NCBI RefSeq assembly: GCF_024397855.1
Contig: NZ_CP073343.1
Location: 3,348,001-3,412,000, forward strand
Origin: Marinomonas rhizomae
GTDB taxonomy: Bacteria; Pseudomonadota; Gammaproteobacteria; Pseudomonadales; Marinomonadaceae
DNA length: 64,000 bases
Direction: 5' to 3'
Part shown: piece after piece, positions 19,090 to 28,997 of the stretch
Layout of the letters: each line of letters opens with the position of its first letter
How positions within the stretch are numbered: the stretch's first letter is position 1
The notes under the pieces: generated by a model
Databases searched by the model: none
Told to the model about the DNA's origin: nothing
What the model saw: only the letters and a program-made list of their open reading frames with translations
Program-made: the position numbers and the translations under genes

Positions 19090-19968
19090 ATGTACGAAGA
19101 AGCCAGCAACTCTACTCTTTTAATGCTATTACATACGGCAGTTTACCCCTTTCTCGCCGCACTAATAGTCAGCATTGTTGCTGGCAAATTGTTACGTGCA
19201 TCCTCTTACCTTGGTTACCTTGGTGGCTTTATTGTCGGACTCAGCCTGATTCATTCAGGCTTGAGTTTCCCACCCAAACAGGCAATAGACTATTACAGCG
19301 TCACAGCACTAATCGGCATAGCAGCAATATTTTGCTTAGCCCTAATTAAGTCAACAGCACTGCGTTTAAGCACTTTTTTTGTTCTATGCGGCTTGTCATT
19401 TTACTTTTTACTAAACCCTGTATTAAAGCACTCAGGGACTGTTATTAGCCTAAGCTGGGCAGCTGGTTGCGCATTTATCACACTGATATACCTACTTGTG
19501 ATACAAGGAAAAGCACAAGGTTCAGTTGAATTAGAAACAAGCAACGAAAGCAGAATCTCTCCGTTACTTTTACCAATAGGATTGATGATTTCTGCAGGAG
19601 CGTCAGCCCCTGTTATATCAATTGGTGGAAGCTTACTGATAGGGCAATTATTAGGTGCACTGGGAGCGGCCCTATTCGGTTACATAATTGTTAATTACTT
19701 CCTAAACACTAATAAAAGTAATTCAAGTATCCCTGCCCTTTTAATAATCGGCGGACTAATTACGCAAAGCCACATTCTCGCCGACATTCCGTTAAGCGTC
19801 ATGCTAATGCTCACTGCAGGCTGCTTTGTAACACCGCTAGCAACGGCATTAGGAAACAAATTAAGCAGTAAACAAAGCATCTACATCATTTTGGCTCAAA
19901 TTGTAATCAGCACCATCATTAGCGGCTTAAGCCTATGGCTAGTTTGGCCAGAAAGCAGTTTATATTGA
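19090..19968 (+). CDS. polytopic membrane protein of unknown function
   Basis: This 292-residue protein has nine or ten hydrophobic helices separated by very short loops and a mild inverted symmetry. A glycine-rich segment, LLIGQLLGALGAALFGYIIVNYFL, lies past the middle. I do not recognise the family. It begins 33 bp after yceI on the same strand (ribosome binding site AAGGAAAG), so it may be co-expressed with the isoprenoid-binding protein. A membrane transport or redox partner role is conceivable but not shown. Confidence 0.65.
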   Translation: MYEEASNSTLLMLLHTAVYPFLAALIVSIVAGKLLRASSYLGYLGGFIVGLSLIHSGLSFPPKQAIDYYSVTALIGIAAIFCLALIKSTALRLSTFFVLCGLSFYFLLNPVLKHSGTVISLSWAAGCAFITLIYLLVIQGKAQGSVELETSNESRISPLLLPIGLMISAGASAPVISIGGSLLIGQLLGALGAALFGYIIVNYFLNTNKSNSSIPALLIIGGLITQSHILADIPLSVMLMLTAGCFVTPLATALGNKLSSKQSIYIILAQIVISTIISGLSLWLVWPESSLY

Positions 19969-19979
19969 TTGAAAGATGT

Positions 19980-20396
19980 CTAATCTTTAAAGATAGACCT
20001 TGATGAGCGCCATAATGGCAACACAATTGCCGCTATGGCGCTGCTAGCAGCACCATATGACAGCAGATACAATATGTCCAAATTATTCAAATGAAGGTTA
20101 ATAAAGACAAAAATCTGGTTAGGTACAACAATGAATAGCCATATCCCAATGACTATAAAAAATCGTCCAAAACCAGACAAGCCCTTAATTCTAACCAAAA
20201 GCCAAGCTGTACAATACAAATATACAAAAGATGCTAATGCGAACAATAAAACCACGCCAACAGTAGGTTGCTTAGCCATATCCTCCAGAGCAGAACGCTC
20301 TAAGAATGACAAAGGTGTCGAAGCATACCAAGCTACTCCAGCAACAATTTGAAAGACAAAAGCCAACACAACAGCTTTATGATTTATTTTGTACAC
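19980..20396 (-). CDS. four-helix membrane protein, DUF1761-like
   Basis: This 138-residue protein has four hydrophobic helices (about 9-28, 47-69, 77-98, 108-128). The layout and the N-terminal AVVLAFVFQIVAGVAWYAS recall small four-helix DUF1761-type proteins of unknown function. It is convergent with the preceding membrane gene; their stops are 12 bp apart. The family assignment is tentative. Confidence 0.55.
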   Translation of the reverse strand: MYKINHKAVVLAFVFQIVAGVAWYASTPLSFLERSALEDMAKQPTVGVVLLFALASFVYLYCTAWLLVRIKGLSGFGRFFIVIGIWLFIVVPNQIFVFINLHLNNLDILYLLSYGAASSAIAAIVLPLWRSSRSIFKD

Positions 20397-20432
20397 ATCA
20401 TCTCCTATTCAATATCGACCAAAGGTTGGTCA

Positions 20433-21329
20433 TTAACTAGCTTGGTATAATTCTTTCACTAAGCTTCTTAATTTTGAACGCCATGGACGCTGCTTTATCC
20501 CAAAATGATTAAAGATCTTTCGGCAAGATAAAGACTGTCGCTTCATAGTAGAGGCTTCTTGTACTTCTGGAAACGAATCGCCAATTGCCTCCACCTCTAC
20601 TTGTGCTTTCGGATCAAACTGGCTAGAAGTGGCTAGAATTGCCTCAACCAGTCGAATCCAGCTAATTTCTTCTGCACAACAATAATGGTAAACACCTTTA
20701 TTTTGAGCACCATAATGCCCTTGGTTAACCATGGATAAAATCACCCTGACCAAATCAGATACAGGTGTCGGACTGCCAATTAGGTCATCTTTGTAAGCAA
20801 GATTAACGCCATCCTGAATCAAACCAAGTGTCCTACAGACAAAATCATCTCCTTTGCCACTAAATAGCCACCCTGTTCTTAACACAATATTATTAGGGCT
20901 ACTCAATACAACAGACTCAGCTTCAATTAAAGCCTTTGCATAAGGCTCTAAACTATCTGGCACATCCGTCTCGGCATAAGCGGCGTCTTTATTGCCTGAA
21001 AATACTCTAGCACTACTAATCATAATTAATGGCGCACCAGCTTGTTCGCTCAAATAGCGTAAAGTAGATTGAAATTTCCCATAATCACTTTGTAGTGCAT
21101 AGCGCAAACTTAACGCATCAACAATCACGTCAAACTGCATATCATCTAACTCTGCTCTTCTTTCAACATCTAGCAAAAGCGACTCTTCTGGACACAGCCA
21201 TTCAAATTCAGTTTTTGCTTCAGAAAGCAGCAACAATGACGAACCGACTTCTGTCCCACTTCCCAAAAGAAGAATACGAATCGGGGCATTAATATCTTGT
21301 GTGTTATTCAAAGCAAGTCCTCGTTCCAC
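20433..21329 (-). CDS. RmlD-like NAD(P)-dependent sugar-nucleotide reductase
   Basis: This short-chain dehydrogenase-type protein resembles dTDP-4-dehydrorhamnose reductase (RmlD). The Rossmann loop is seen as LLLGSGTEVGSS (about 19-30) and the catalytic-Ser region as ISSARVFSG. YAKALIEAE sits in place of the classical YxxxK motif, with the lysine only two residues after the tyrosine, so activity is uncertain. SPTPVSDLVRVIL matches the RmlD substrate region. The 298-aa length fits. The start overlaps the tatD end by about 22 bp, indicating translational coupling. No other rhamnose genes are near. Confidence 0.72.
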   Translation of the reverse strand: MERGLALNNTQDINAPIRILLLGSGTEVGSSLLLLSEAKTEFEWLCPEESLLLDVERRAELDDMQFDVIVDALSLRYALQSDYGKFQSTLRYLSEQAGAPLIMISSARVFSGNKDAAYAETDVPDSLEPYAKALIEAESVVLSSPNNIVLRTGWLFSGKGDDFVCRTLGLIQDGVNLAYKDDLIGSPTPVSDLVRVILSMVNQGHYGAQNKGVYHYCCAEEISWIRLVEAILATSSQFDPKAQVEVEAIGDSFPEVQEASTMKRQSLSCRKIFNHFGIKQRPWRSKLRSLVKELYQAS

Positions 21330-22093
21330 TTAGGAAAAACCCTTAATAGGTTATCATATGTCTGCACTGCTATCTGCTCCACGCTCTCCCTCCTTATCGC
21401 GGCAACAGAATGGGCAATAAGAGGAATAGAAAGTGGCGTATTATTTTGCCCCTGATAACCATGTAGTGGCATATCAGGTGAATCTGTTTCAAGGACAAAC
21501 GCACTATCACTAAGTGCCGCCAATACCCTATGAGCTTTTTTAGCCCTCGGATACGTCACTGTACCGCCAATTCCTAATACAAAACCCTGATCTATAAATC
21601 GCTTAGCTTGTTCAAGACTGCCATTAAAGGCATGAACAATGCCGCCATCACTAAACCCCACCTCTCGAAGGCACTTAAACACCAAATCATAACTTTTTCT
21701 AGCATGCAAAATAACTGGTATTTTCAATGATTTAGCAATTTTTAGCTGGCGAGAGAAGAACTCTAACTGAATTTTCATATCGACAGAACTAGGCCAACAA
21801 TCTAACCCTATTTCCCCCACCGCAACTACTCTACGCGAATCACACTGTTCAGCGAGAAAATCGATCTGCTCTAGCAAAGACTCTTTTAAAAAATAAGGAT
21901 GTAAACCATAGGCAGCACGCCATTCAGGATAACGCTTACTCAATCTTTCTAGCTTTGACCAACTAGAAAAGGTCGTCGCAGGCACCAAAAAGCCGCCCAC
22001 TTTATTTTCTCGACAGCGCTGCATTAACGAGTCACGCTGCTCGTCAAACACATCGAAATCTAAATGGCAATGGCTATCAATAAACATACACAA
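21308..22093 (-). CDS. TatD-family metal-dependent hydrolase/DNase
   Basis: This TIM-barrel hydrolase is of the TatD type (3'-5' DNase or quality-control nuclease). The metal ligands are visible in the order expected: IDSHCHLDF near the N-terminus, GEIGLDC, VILHARKS, GIVHAFNGS and ETDSPDMPL near the C-terminus. The length is 261 aa. The likely start is the internal ATG two codons in (22087), giving MFIDSHCHL. It overlaps and precedes the RmlD-like gene on the same strand. Confidence 0.88.
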   Translation of the reverse strand: MCMFIDSHCHLDFDVFDEQRDSLMQRCRENKVGGFLVPATTFSSWSKLERLSKRYPEWRAAYGLHPYFLKESLLEQIDFLAEQCDSRRVVAVGEIGLDCWPSSVDMKIQLEFFSRQLKIAKSLKIPVILHARKSYDLVFKCLREVGFSDGGIVHAFNGSLEQAKRFIDQGFVLGIGGTVTYPRAKKAHRVLAALSDSAFVLETDSPDMPLHGYQGQNNTPLSIPLIAHSVAAIRRESVEQIAVQTYDNLLRVFPKWNEDLL

Positions 22094-22144
22094 AAGATTA
22101 CATTATTTATACACTAAGTGTTAGCGTATAAATCACTAAAAACA

Positions 22145-22173
22145 AAAAAGCCGCGCTAAATGCACGGCTTTTT
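22145..22173. terminator. intrinsic terminator of pckA
   Basis: AAAAAGCCG (22145-22153) pairs with CGGCTTTTT (22165-22173). It lies 23 bp past the pckA stop and works on the minus strand, with A/T runs on both sides. Confidence 0.75.
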
Positions 22174-22195
22174 AAAAGGCACTATTTAAAATAGC

Positions 22196-23752
22196 TTACA
22201 GAGATGGACCAGCCTTAACAATAGCGTCGGATACGGTATCGAATTTCTTAAAATTCTCAACAAATTGAGAGATTAAGTTTTTTGCTTGAGCTGCATAAGC
22301 ATCCTGATCAGACCAAGTTTTACGAGGGTTCAACAATACACTATCAACACCCGGTACCTGTGTAGGCACATCTAGATTAACATCATCCAGATGCTCAGTT
22401 TCTGCATCCGTCAGCACACCAGATTGAATCGCCGAAATAACCGCACGGGTTGTTGGAATACTAAAACGTTTACCGCCTTGACCATGAGCACCACCAGTCC
22501 ACCCCGTATTCACTAGATAAACCTTACTACCAAACTCTTCAATACGCTTGATCAAAAGATCTGCATACACATCAGCAGAACGAGGGAAAAAAGGTGCACC
22601 AAAACAAGTAGAGAAAGTTGACTTAATTCCTGTGCCTGCTCCCATTTCTGTTGAACCAACCAAAGCCGTATAACCACTCAAAAAGTGGTATGCCGCTGCC
22701 TCTTTCGTCAGGATAGAAACAGGAGGAAGAACACCAGTCAAATCACACGTTAAAAAGATAATAGCATTTGGCTCACCTGCACGATTACCAGCGGCACGCT
22801 TTTCAATGTGCTCACGAGGGTAACCAGCACGACCATTCTGAGTTAAAGACGTATCAGCGTAATCTGCAACACGCGTTTCAGGATCTAGCACCACGTTTTC
22901 AACGATAGTTCCAAATTTGATCGCATCCCAGATAATCGGTTCATTCTTTTGAGAAAGGTCAATCGTTTTTGCGTAGCAACCACCTTCGATGTTGAAAACC
23001 GTATCTTTCCCCCAGCCATGCTCATCATCACCGATCAAAAAGCGCTCAGGATCTGCAGACAGTGTTGTTTTGCCTGTGCCAGATAAACCAAAAAACAAGG
23101 TTACATCTTCTTCTGTACCGACGTTAGCAGCACAGTGCATTGGCAGCACATCATGCGCTGGCAATAAATAGTTTTGTACAGAAAACATCGCTTTTTTCAT
23201 TTCACCAGCGTAACGCATACCCGCGATCAACACTTTACGCTCGGCAAAGTTTAGAATGACACAACCGTCAGAGTTAGTACCATCACGCTCAGGCTCACAA
23301 ACAAAATTTGGCGCATTAAGAACCTGCCATTCACCTTTGCTTGATGGGTTATAAATATCAGGACGAATAAACAGGTTACGACCAAATAACTGATGCCACG
23401 CCGTCTCAGTACGCATAATCACTGGTAAATAATATTCATCGCCCGCACCGACATGAATGTTAGATACAAACGACTCTTTACCATCAAGATACGATGCCAC
23501 TCGATCCCAAAGCGGAGCAAATTTCGCCTCAGGAAACGCACGGTTAACAGGTCCCCAATGGATACTATCTTTACTGGACGCTTCTTCTACAATGAAACGA
23601 TCCATAGGAGAACGACCAGTACGAGCCCCTGTTTCAACGACAAGCGCGCCATTATCGGCAAGGACCCCTTCGCCATTCTGCAGAGCTTTTTCAACCAACT
23701 GCGGCGTCGTTAAATTTGTATGAATAGTCGTTACGTCTGATGCGGAGTTCAT
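22196..23752 (-). CDS. pckA: phosphoenolpyruvate carboxykinase (ATP)
   Basis: This gluconeogenic enzyme converts oxaloacetate and ATP to phosphoenolpyruvate and CO2 in the cytoplasm. Motifs are clear: [16 protein letters not shown] at the N-terminus, the kinase-1a P-loop [14 protein letters not shown], the metal-site GDDEHGWG with NIEGGCYAK, and [17 protein letters not shown] choose the ATG at 23752 ([14 protein letters not shown]), with AGAGGA eight bases upstream, giving 518 aa. The open frame continues 45 codons further but that part is low-complexity and lacks an initiation signal. It is monocistronic with its own terminator. Confidence 0.95.
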   Translation of the reverse strand: MNSASDVTTIHTNLTTPQLVEKALQNGEGVLADNGALVVETGARTGRSPMDRFIVEEASSKDSIHWGPVNRAFPEAKFAPLWDRVASYLDGKESFVSNIHVGAGDEYYLPVIMRTETAWHQLFGRNLFIRPDIYNPSSKGEWQVLNAPNFVCEPERDGTNSDGCVILNFAERKVLIAGMRYAGEMKKAMFSVQNYLLPAHDVLPMHCAANVGTEEDVTLFFGLSGTGKTTLSADPERFLIGDDEHGWGKDTVFNIEGGCYAKTIDLSQKNEPIIWDAIKFGTIVENVVLDPETRVADYADTSLTQNGRAGYPREHIEKRAAGNRAGEPNAIIFLTCDLTGVLPPVSILTKEAAAYHFLSGYTALVGSTEMGAGTGIKSTFSTCFGAPFFPRSADVYADLLIKRIEEFGSKVYLVNTGWTGGAHGQGGKRFSIPTTRAVISAIQSGVLTDAETEHLDDVNLDVPTQVPGVDSVLLNPRKTWSDQDAYAAQAKNLISQFVENFKKFDTVSDAIVKAGPSL

Positions 23753-24298
23753 GTTACTAAATCCTCTGAGCGATAAAGATTGTCTGATCATTCTTATAAA
23801 AATGCCTTTATACGACAATATTACTTGCAATGTCGCATAAAGCATTCTGCTATACGAAGTTTTTTTTCGGTGAAAACATAGTAACAAAACAATCTAAAAA
23901 AAAATATTGTTATAACAATATGTTATTTTATTACTTTTCTGAAACTTTCCAATATACATTAAGTATTTGTTTTATAAGACGTTTAATAAAAAATATCAAT
24001 AGAATTGAGCATTTTTTGATTAAACTACAATTAATCAACGCTATATTTCTGTAGTTTTCTTTCTTTTTTGTCACCTTTCCTCTAAATGGAAAGCTACTTA
24101 CTGATCCAAAAACCATTAAACTCATCACATGACTATTTACGACAAAACCACCTAAGCTATAAGGTTTCTATCAAGAAAGCTCAAAAAAACACAATTATTT
24201 GAATTTTTCTTACCTCTAGTATGTCCTGAATCATAGCGCTTCATGGTAAGATTCTTTCTTCAATTTCCCCCAATTGTTCAAAAGGTTGATCGATATTT
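23753..24298. other. AT-rich divergent intergenic region pckA/gnd
   Basis: These 546 bp separate the divergent pckA and gnd starts and should hold both promoters. The sequence is strongly AT-rich, with several A/T runs around 23860-24070. No RNA gene, convincing coding frame or strong consensus promoter could be singled out by eye. Confidence 0.6.
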
Positions 24299-25822
24299 AT
24301 GTTAAAAACGAATCAGAACTGCAATATTGGATTTGTCGGCCTGGGTGTCATGGGTAAAAACTTGGCCTTAAATTTAGCTGACCATGGCTACCGAGTTGCA
24401 GGTTTTGATCTTGACGCACATAAAGTACAAGACGTTTTAGACACTGAAAAAGCAGAACGTCCAGATCCATCAGCAGCCGCACGAATCATTGGCTGCTCCA
24501 ACATGGGAGACATGCTAAAAAACTTAGTAAAGCCTCGCGTGATCGTAGTTTTAGTTCCTGCTGGAAGCCCTGTTGATGCTGTTTGCAACAGCTTGATTGA
24601 AGCTGGCTTAGAATCAGACGATATCGTAGTAGACTGCGGAAACAGCCAATGGACAGATACCATTCGCCGTGAAGCGGAATACAAAGAAAAATTCAAATTC
24701 TTTGGTACTGCTGTATCTGGTGGTGAAGTGGGTGCGCGTTTTGGTCCATCACTAATGCCTGGTGGCGATGCCGATTCCTGGCAATACCTGCAGCCTATGT
24801 GGGAAGCCGTTGCAGCAAAAGTTGACGAAAACGGTAAACCTATCGTTAGTAATATTCCTGGCAAGCCGGTTACAGAAGGCGAGCCTTGTACTGCTTACCT
24901 TGGGCCAAATGGCGCGGGCCATTATGTAAAAATGGTTCATAACGGCATTGAATATGCCGACATGCAGCTTATTTGTGAAGCTTATCACCTACTACGTTCT
25001 TTGCTTGGTTACGAACCTGAAGAGATTGGTAAGTTGTTTGAAAAATGGAACCAAGGCGTTTTAAACAGCTACCTTGTTGAAATTTCAGCCGACATTCTTC
25101 AACAATACGACCATAAAACAGGCGCTCCGCTCGTTGATATGATCTTAGACAGCGCTGGCCAAAAAGGCACTGGTCGTTGGACATCGATTAGTGCGACACA
25201 AATGGGCGTTCCTGCTGGCATCATCAGCGAATCTGTTTATGCTCGTGCCCTGAGTACATTAACTGGCGAACGTGAACTTGCAGCAAGCAAGCTTGTTGCA
25301 GATGTAGAAAGCGGCGAGATTGAAGCTGAAGACGTCGAGAAAGCAATCGAAGAGGCACTTTACTGCGCAAAAATCTGTGCTTATGCTCAAGGCTTCCAAC
25401 TCATGCGTGCGGCTGAAAAAGAATATGACTGGAAATTCAACTTCAGTGATATCGCGAAAATCTGGCGCGGCGGCTGTATCATTCGCGCATCTTTCCTACA
25501 GAAAATCGCCGATGCTTTTGTCGACAATCCAGAACTTGAAAACCTATTGCTAAGCGATTATTTCGCTGACGCAATGGCGAGCAAGCAAGCCGGCCTTCGT
25601 AAAGCCGTTGTCCTTGCTGCGCAATCAGGTATACCAACACCATCTTTCTTCTCAGCATTGGCTTACTTTGACGGTTACCGTTCTGAAGTATTACCTGCTA
25701 ACTTGCTACAAGCGCAACGTGATTACTTTGGTGCTCACACCTACGAACGCGTAGATGCAGAGCCTGGCCAAAAATTCCACACTTACTGGCAAGAAGAAGG
25801 TCGTCCTGAGCGTAAAGCTTAA
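24299..25822 (+). CDS. gnd: 6-phosphogluconate dehydrogenase, decarboxylating
   Basis: This pentose-phosphate-pathway enzyme oxidises 6-phosphogluconate to ribulose 5-phosphate and CO2 with NADP+. The Rossmann motif GFVGLGVMGKNLALNLADHG is at the N-terminus. SGGEVGARFGPSLMPGG and the active-site GHYVKMVHNGIEYADMQ follow, then AGQKGTGRWTS. The 507-aa length corresponds to the long class rather than the roughly 470-aa E. coli form, with an insertion around residues 180-195. A terminator follows. Confidence 0.95.
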   Translation: MLKTNQNCNIGFVGLGVMGKNLALNLADHGYRVAGFDLDAHKVQDVLDTEKAERPDPSAAARIIGCSNMGDMLKNLVKPRVIVVLVPAGSPVDAVCNSLIEAGLESDDIVVDCGNSQWTDTIRREAEYKEKFKFFGTAVSGGEVGARFGPSLMPGGDADSWQYLQPMWEAVAAKVDENGKPIVSNIPGKPVTEGEPCTAYLGPNGAGHYVKMVHNGIEYADMQLICEAYHLLRSLLGYEPEEIGKLFEKWNQGVLNSYLVEISADILQQYDHKTGAPLVDMILDSAGQKGTGRWTSISATQMGVPAGIISESVYARALSTLTGERELAASKLVADVESGEIEAEDVEKAIEEALYCAKICAYAQGFQLMRAAEKEYDWKFNFSDIAKIWRGGCIIRASFLQKIADAFVDNPELENLLLSDYFADAMASKQAGLRKAVVLAAQSGIPTPSFFSALAYFDGYRSEVLPANLLQAQRDYFGAHTYERVDAEPGQKFHTYWQEEGRPERKA

Positions 25823-25842
25823 GACCAATATCTAGTCCAAAC

Positions 25843-25878
25843 AAAAAACGCTGACTTAGCAATAAGTCAGCGTTTTTT
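25843..25878 (+). terminator. intrinsic terminator of gnd
   Basis: The arms ACGCTGACTTA and TAAGTCAGCGT form a perfect 11-bp stem with a 4-nt loop and T-run. Confidence 0.85.
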
Positions 25879-25961
25879 TGTTTCAGCTTAATATGCTGAC
25901 TCATGTTTTTAACAAAGCCCTGTCGAGCACAGTCGTCCGCATGACGAATCGTGCGCTGCTG

Positions 25962-26684
25962 TCATGGCTTCATTTTCTTTTCCATAGAAGACAACATACC
26001 TCTCAACATGCCCACTTCCTGCTGATCCAATCGCGAACGCTGAAACATACGACGAAAACGCGTCATGACTTGCATCGGCGTTTCAGGATCAAGAAACTCC
26101 GTCTGCACTAAGACTTTTTCTAGATGTTCAAGCAAATAATCGATCTGCTCCACATTGGCCGCAGGCACATCCCATTTACTTGCTACCACAGGCGCATCTT
26201 TCATCAGCAAAGATTTCATTCTTAGCTCGTACGCGATAACTTGAACGGCAGCACCTAGATTCAAGGAACTAAAGGTTTCAACGGAAGGAATATGCACATG
26301 ATAATTACAGCGCTGCAGTTCTTCGTTGGTTAGCCCTCGGTCTTCGCGACCAAACACAAACGCCGTAACCAAGCCTTCATCAAACACCAAATCTGCTGCT
26401 TGTCTTGGATCAACCAAAGGCCAAGGAATATTTCGCTCACGCGCACTCGTACCAATCACTAACTGACAATCCGCTAACGCCTCTTCTAAAGTATCCACGA
26501 CAACCGCGTTATCTAAAATATCCGTCGCACCAGAAGCTCGACTCACGGCTTCGTCACTGGGATACTGCTTAGGGGCAACAAGATAAAGCTCTGCTAACCC
26601 CATATTCTTCATGGCGCGAGCAGCGCCACCAATGTTGCCAGGGTGCGATGTATTAACAAGGACAATTCTTACTTTATTTTGCAT
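25962..26684 (-). CDS. trmJ: tRNA (cytidine/uridine-32)-2'-O-methyltransferase TrmJ
   Basis: This SPOUT-class (SpoU/TrmH) methyltransferase modifies the ribose at position 32 of tRNAs. The N-terminal motif VLVNTSHPGNIGGAARAMKNMG, the middle FVFGREDRGLTNEELQRC and the knot motif IPSVETFSSLNLGAAVQVIAYEL are diagnostic. The likely start is ATG at 26684 (MQNKVRIVLV); a TTG 15 bp upstream is an alternative. It is divergent from suhB, an arrangement also found in Pseudomonas. Confidence 0.92.
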   Translation of the reverse strand: MQNKVRIVLVNTSHPGNIGGAARAMKNMGLAELYLVAPKQYPSDEAVSRASGATDILDNAVVVDTLEEALADCQLVIGTSARERNIPWPLVDPRQAADLVFDEGLVTAFVFGREDRGLTNEELQRCNYHVHIPSVETFSSLNLGAAVQVIAYELRMKSLLMKDAPVVASKWDVPAANVEQIDYLLEHLEKVLVQTEFLDPETPMQVMTRFRRMFQRSRLDQQEVGMLRGMLSSMEKKMKP

Positions 26685-26942
26685 TTTATGAGGTACCAAT
26701 AATAACGGTCAGACAATGCAGCGTATCTTAACAGAAATTTAGAACAAAGCCGCAAACGATCAGTTTTTAACCAAAACTTCACTAGTAAAAAGAGCGCCAT
26801 TACGCTAGAATTCGCGCTCTTATTTAGGCACTCGGTTTTAATAGATAAAACGGAGAAGCCCGCTCTTTAACACTTTATTTAGCAACTTATCGTCTTATGG
26901 ACGGTATGTGCATTTTAATGACGGAATAATTGACGGTAAATT

Positions 26943-27731
26943 ATGCAACCTAGAATCAATGTCGCACTTAAAGCAGCTCGTGCCGCTGCAGAATACATAG
27001 TTCACTCGCAAGAGAAACTGCTTTTTGACAAAGAACAAGGCCAATCTGCTGAACAGGTTTATCAAACTGTTTGCTCTGGCGCAGAACGTAGCATTGTTTA
27101 CCACCTAGAAAAAGCTTACCCAGCAGACACTATTACGACTCGCCTTCAAGGCTCAGTACAAAATGGTGAAGAAGGCGAATGGATCATTGATGCCATTCAA
27201 GGTCAGCATTTATTTTCACGCGGCCTAACTGGCAACGTCATTACTATGAGCTATTTAGTTGCTGGTAAAGTGGAGCACGCTCTTGTGCTAAATCCTCACA
27301 CCAAAGACGAGTTTTACGCAAGTAAAGGCCGTGGTGCATACTTGAATAATTCACGCATTCGTAGCAGTACTGCTCGCACGTTAGAAAACGTAACGGTAGC
27401 GGCGCAATTCCCAGCAACAGATCGTCTTATGCCTTCTCTATCAGGTCAATTCGCTGTGCTCACGGAAATTGCAGAGCAAGGCGCGCGCGCTGTTATGCAA
27501 GACTCTCCTGCGCTAATGCTAGCTAACGTAGCAGCTGGTCGTCTTGATGCTGCTTGGGGTATCAAACTTCAAGAGTGGGAAATGCAGGCCCCTCTGTTTA
27601 TCGCGAAAGAAGCTGGCTGCCTATTCGCTGGCTTTGATGGCTCACCAAGCCTAGAAAAAGGCGATGTATTATGTGCGGCGCCTCGTTTGTTCAAAGTATT
27701 GCTACCGACGCTTAACAAGCACCTTAGCTAA
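26943..27731 (+). CDS. suhB: SuhB-like inositol-monophosphatase fold protein, catalytically degenerate
   Basis: By length (262 aa), overall similarity and position beside trmJ this is SuhB. In E. coli SuhB is an inositol monophosphatase that also joins the NusA/B/E/G rRNA antitermination complex. The metal-binding residues are gone: EESG is replaced by RLQG (67-70), the DPLDGTTN signature by DAIQGQHL (83-90, only Asp83 kept), and WDFAAG by WEMQAP (212-217). The frame is intact and the fold-supporting segments (GKVEHALVLNPHTKDEFYASKGRGAYLNN) are conserved. A non-enzymatic, RNA-polymerase-linked role is inferred. Confidence 0.85.
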   Translation: MQPRINVALKAARAAAEYIVHSQEKLLFDKEQGQSAEQVYQTVCSGAERSIVYHLEKAYPADTITTRLQGSVQNGEEGEWIIDAIQGQHLFSRGLTGNVITMSYLVAGKVEHALVLNPHTKDEFYASKGRGAYLNNSRIRSSTARTLENVTVAAQFPATDRLMPSLSGQFAVLTEIAEQGARAVMQDSPALMLANVAAGRLDAAWGIKLQEWEMQAPLFIAKEAGCLFAGFDGSPSLEKGDVLCAAPRLFKVLLPTLNKHLS

Positions 27732-27763
27732 GAGCGTATAAGCACAAAGCATACATTAAATAC

Positions 27764-27803
27764 AAAAAAGGACTCTTTTCCATTATGGAGAGAGTCCTTT
27801 TTT
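27764..27803 (+). terminator. intrinsic terminator of suhB
   Basis: AAGGACTCT and AGAGTCCTT flank a short loop, followed by T6, and lie 35 bp after the stop. Confidence 0.8.
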
Positions 27804-27826
27804 TATGGGTCAAATAACCAACCTTA

Positions 27827-28882
27827 TCAATGCTTATGATGATGGCTATGCTCATGATGATGTTCATGTAAATCTTCTTCATCATGGTGATGGCCTTCAC
27901 TCTCCTCTCCCGGATAGTACAAACCTATGTCTTGACGAATCTCATCTAGCGTTGCAATCAATTCTAAACTGTTCTGCCAGCTGTGATTAGGACTTTGAAT
28001 TAATCCCTCTTCAAGACAGCGGTTCACTTCATCCACTTCAAATTGGTAACCATTCCCAGGAAAGTCAAACTCTACCGCTCGTTCTTTATTATCTGCACTA
28101 ACAACGCGACAGGATTTTGCTTTGAACCATTCAGAATCGATTTCAATATAGCCTTTAGAGCCAGATAACATGGCGCGGTTCGGGTTGCACGAAATCAAAG
28201 ACGCATCCAAAGAAGCGAGCTGTCCACTTTCCCAACCTAATAATATCTGCTCGAACAGATCTACTTCAGTATCACCAATCACTGCTTGGTTCTGTATAAA
28301 ATCAGGCTTACCAAAAAACAGCTGGGCCAAGAACACTGGATAAATACCAATATCCAACAAAGCGCCGCCGCCAAGCTCAAGATTCATAAGGCGATGATTC
28401 GGATCTGTCGGCCCAACAAAATTAAAGCTTGCTTGAATGCTGTTTAGATCGCCAATTTCGCCCTCTTCAACCCACTCTACCACTTGCTCTATAACAGGGT
28501 TAAAGCGCGTCCACATAGCTTCCATAACAAACACGTTATGTTCTAAGGCTAAATCGTAAAGCTCCTTAGATTGCGCCTCATTGATAGTGAAAGGCTTTTC
28601 ACACAATACAGCTTTACCCGCCAAAATACAGGCTTTGGTCAAATCATAGTGATAGACATGAGGCGTTGCTATATAGATAGCATCCACTTCATGACTGTTA
28701 ATCAGCGAAAAATAATCAATGAAAGCCAATTCGATATCAAACTCGGCCGCAAAAGCATCCGCAGATGCCTTATCACGAGAAGCAACCGCACGAAGTTCGC
28801 CCGCTTTGACATGACAAAAATCACTGGCAAATAAATGCGCGATTTGACCTGTACCAATAATACCCCAGCGTACCTTCTTCAT
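27827..28882 (-). CDS. Gfo/Idh/MocA-family oxidoreductase with His-rich tail
   Basis: This NAD(P)-dependent oxidoreductase of sugars or polyols resembles dehydrogenases of the MviM/AfrA type. The Rossmann motif GIIGTGQIAHLFA is at the N-terminus and the nicotinamide-side motif CEKPFTINEAQS contains the conserved EKP. ALLDIGIYPVFLAQLFFG carries the active-site region. The 351-aa protein ends with an unusual tail (last 22 residues) containing 13 histidines mixed with Asp/Glu. It looks able to bind divalent metals and is not part of the family fold. The substrate is unknown. Ribosome binding site GGGAGA. Confidence 0.85.
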   Translation of the reverse strand: MKKVRWGIIGTGQIAHLFASDFCHVKAGELRAVASRDKASADAFAAEFDIELAFIDYFSLINSHEVDAIYIATPHVYHYDLTKACILAGKAVLCEKPFTINEAQSKELYDLALEHNVFVMEAMWTRFNPVIEQVVEWVEEGEIGDLNSIQASFNFVGPTDPNHRLMNLELGGGALLDIGIYPVFLAQLFFGKPDFIQNQAVIGDTEVDLFEQILLGWESGQLASLDASLISCNPNRAMLSGSKGYIEIDSEWFKAKSCRVVSADNKERAVEFDFPGNGYQFEVDEVNRCLEEGLIQSPNHSWQNSLELIATLDEIRQDIGLYYPGEESEGHHHDEEDLHEHHHEHSHHHKH

Positions 28883-28997
28883 AGGATTCTCCCCATAGAC
28901 TTAATCAAAGCATTAACGCCCACAACACCTCTTACGCATACTTAGGCATCGAACACCGCGACATTAAAAAACGCAGTAAGTTTGACGCTAAAAAAGA

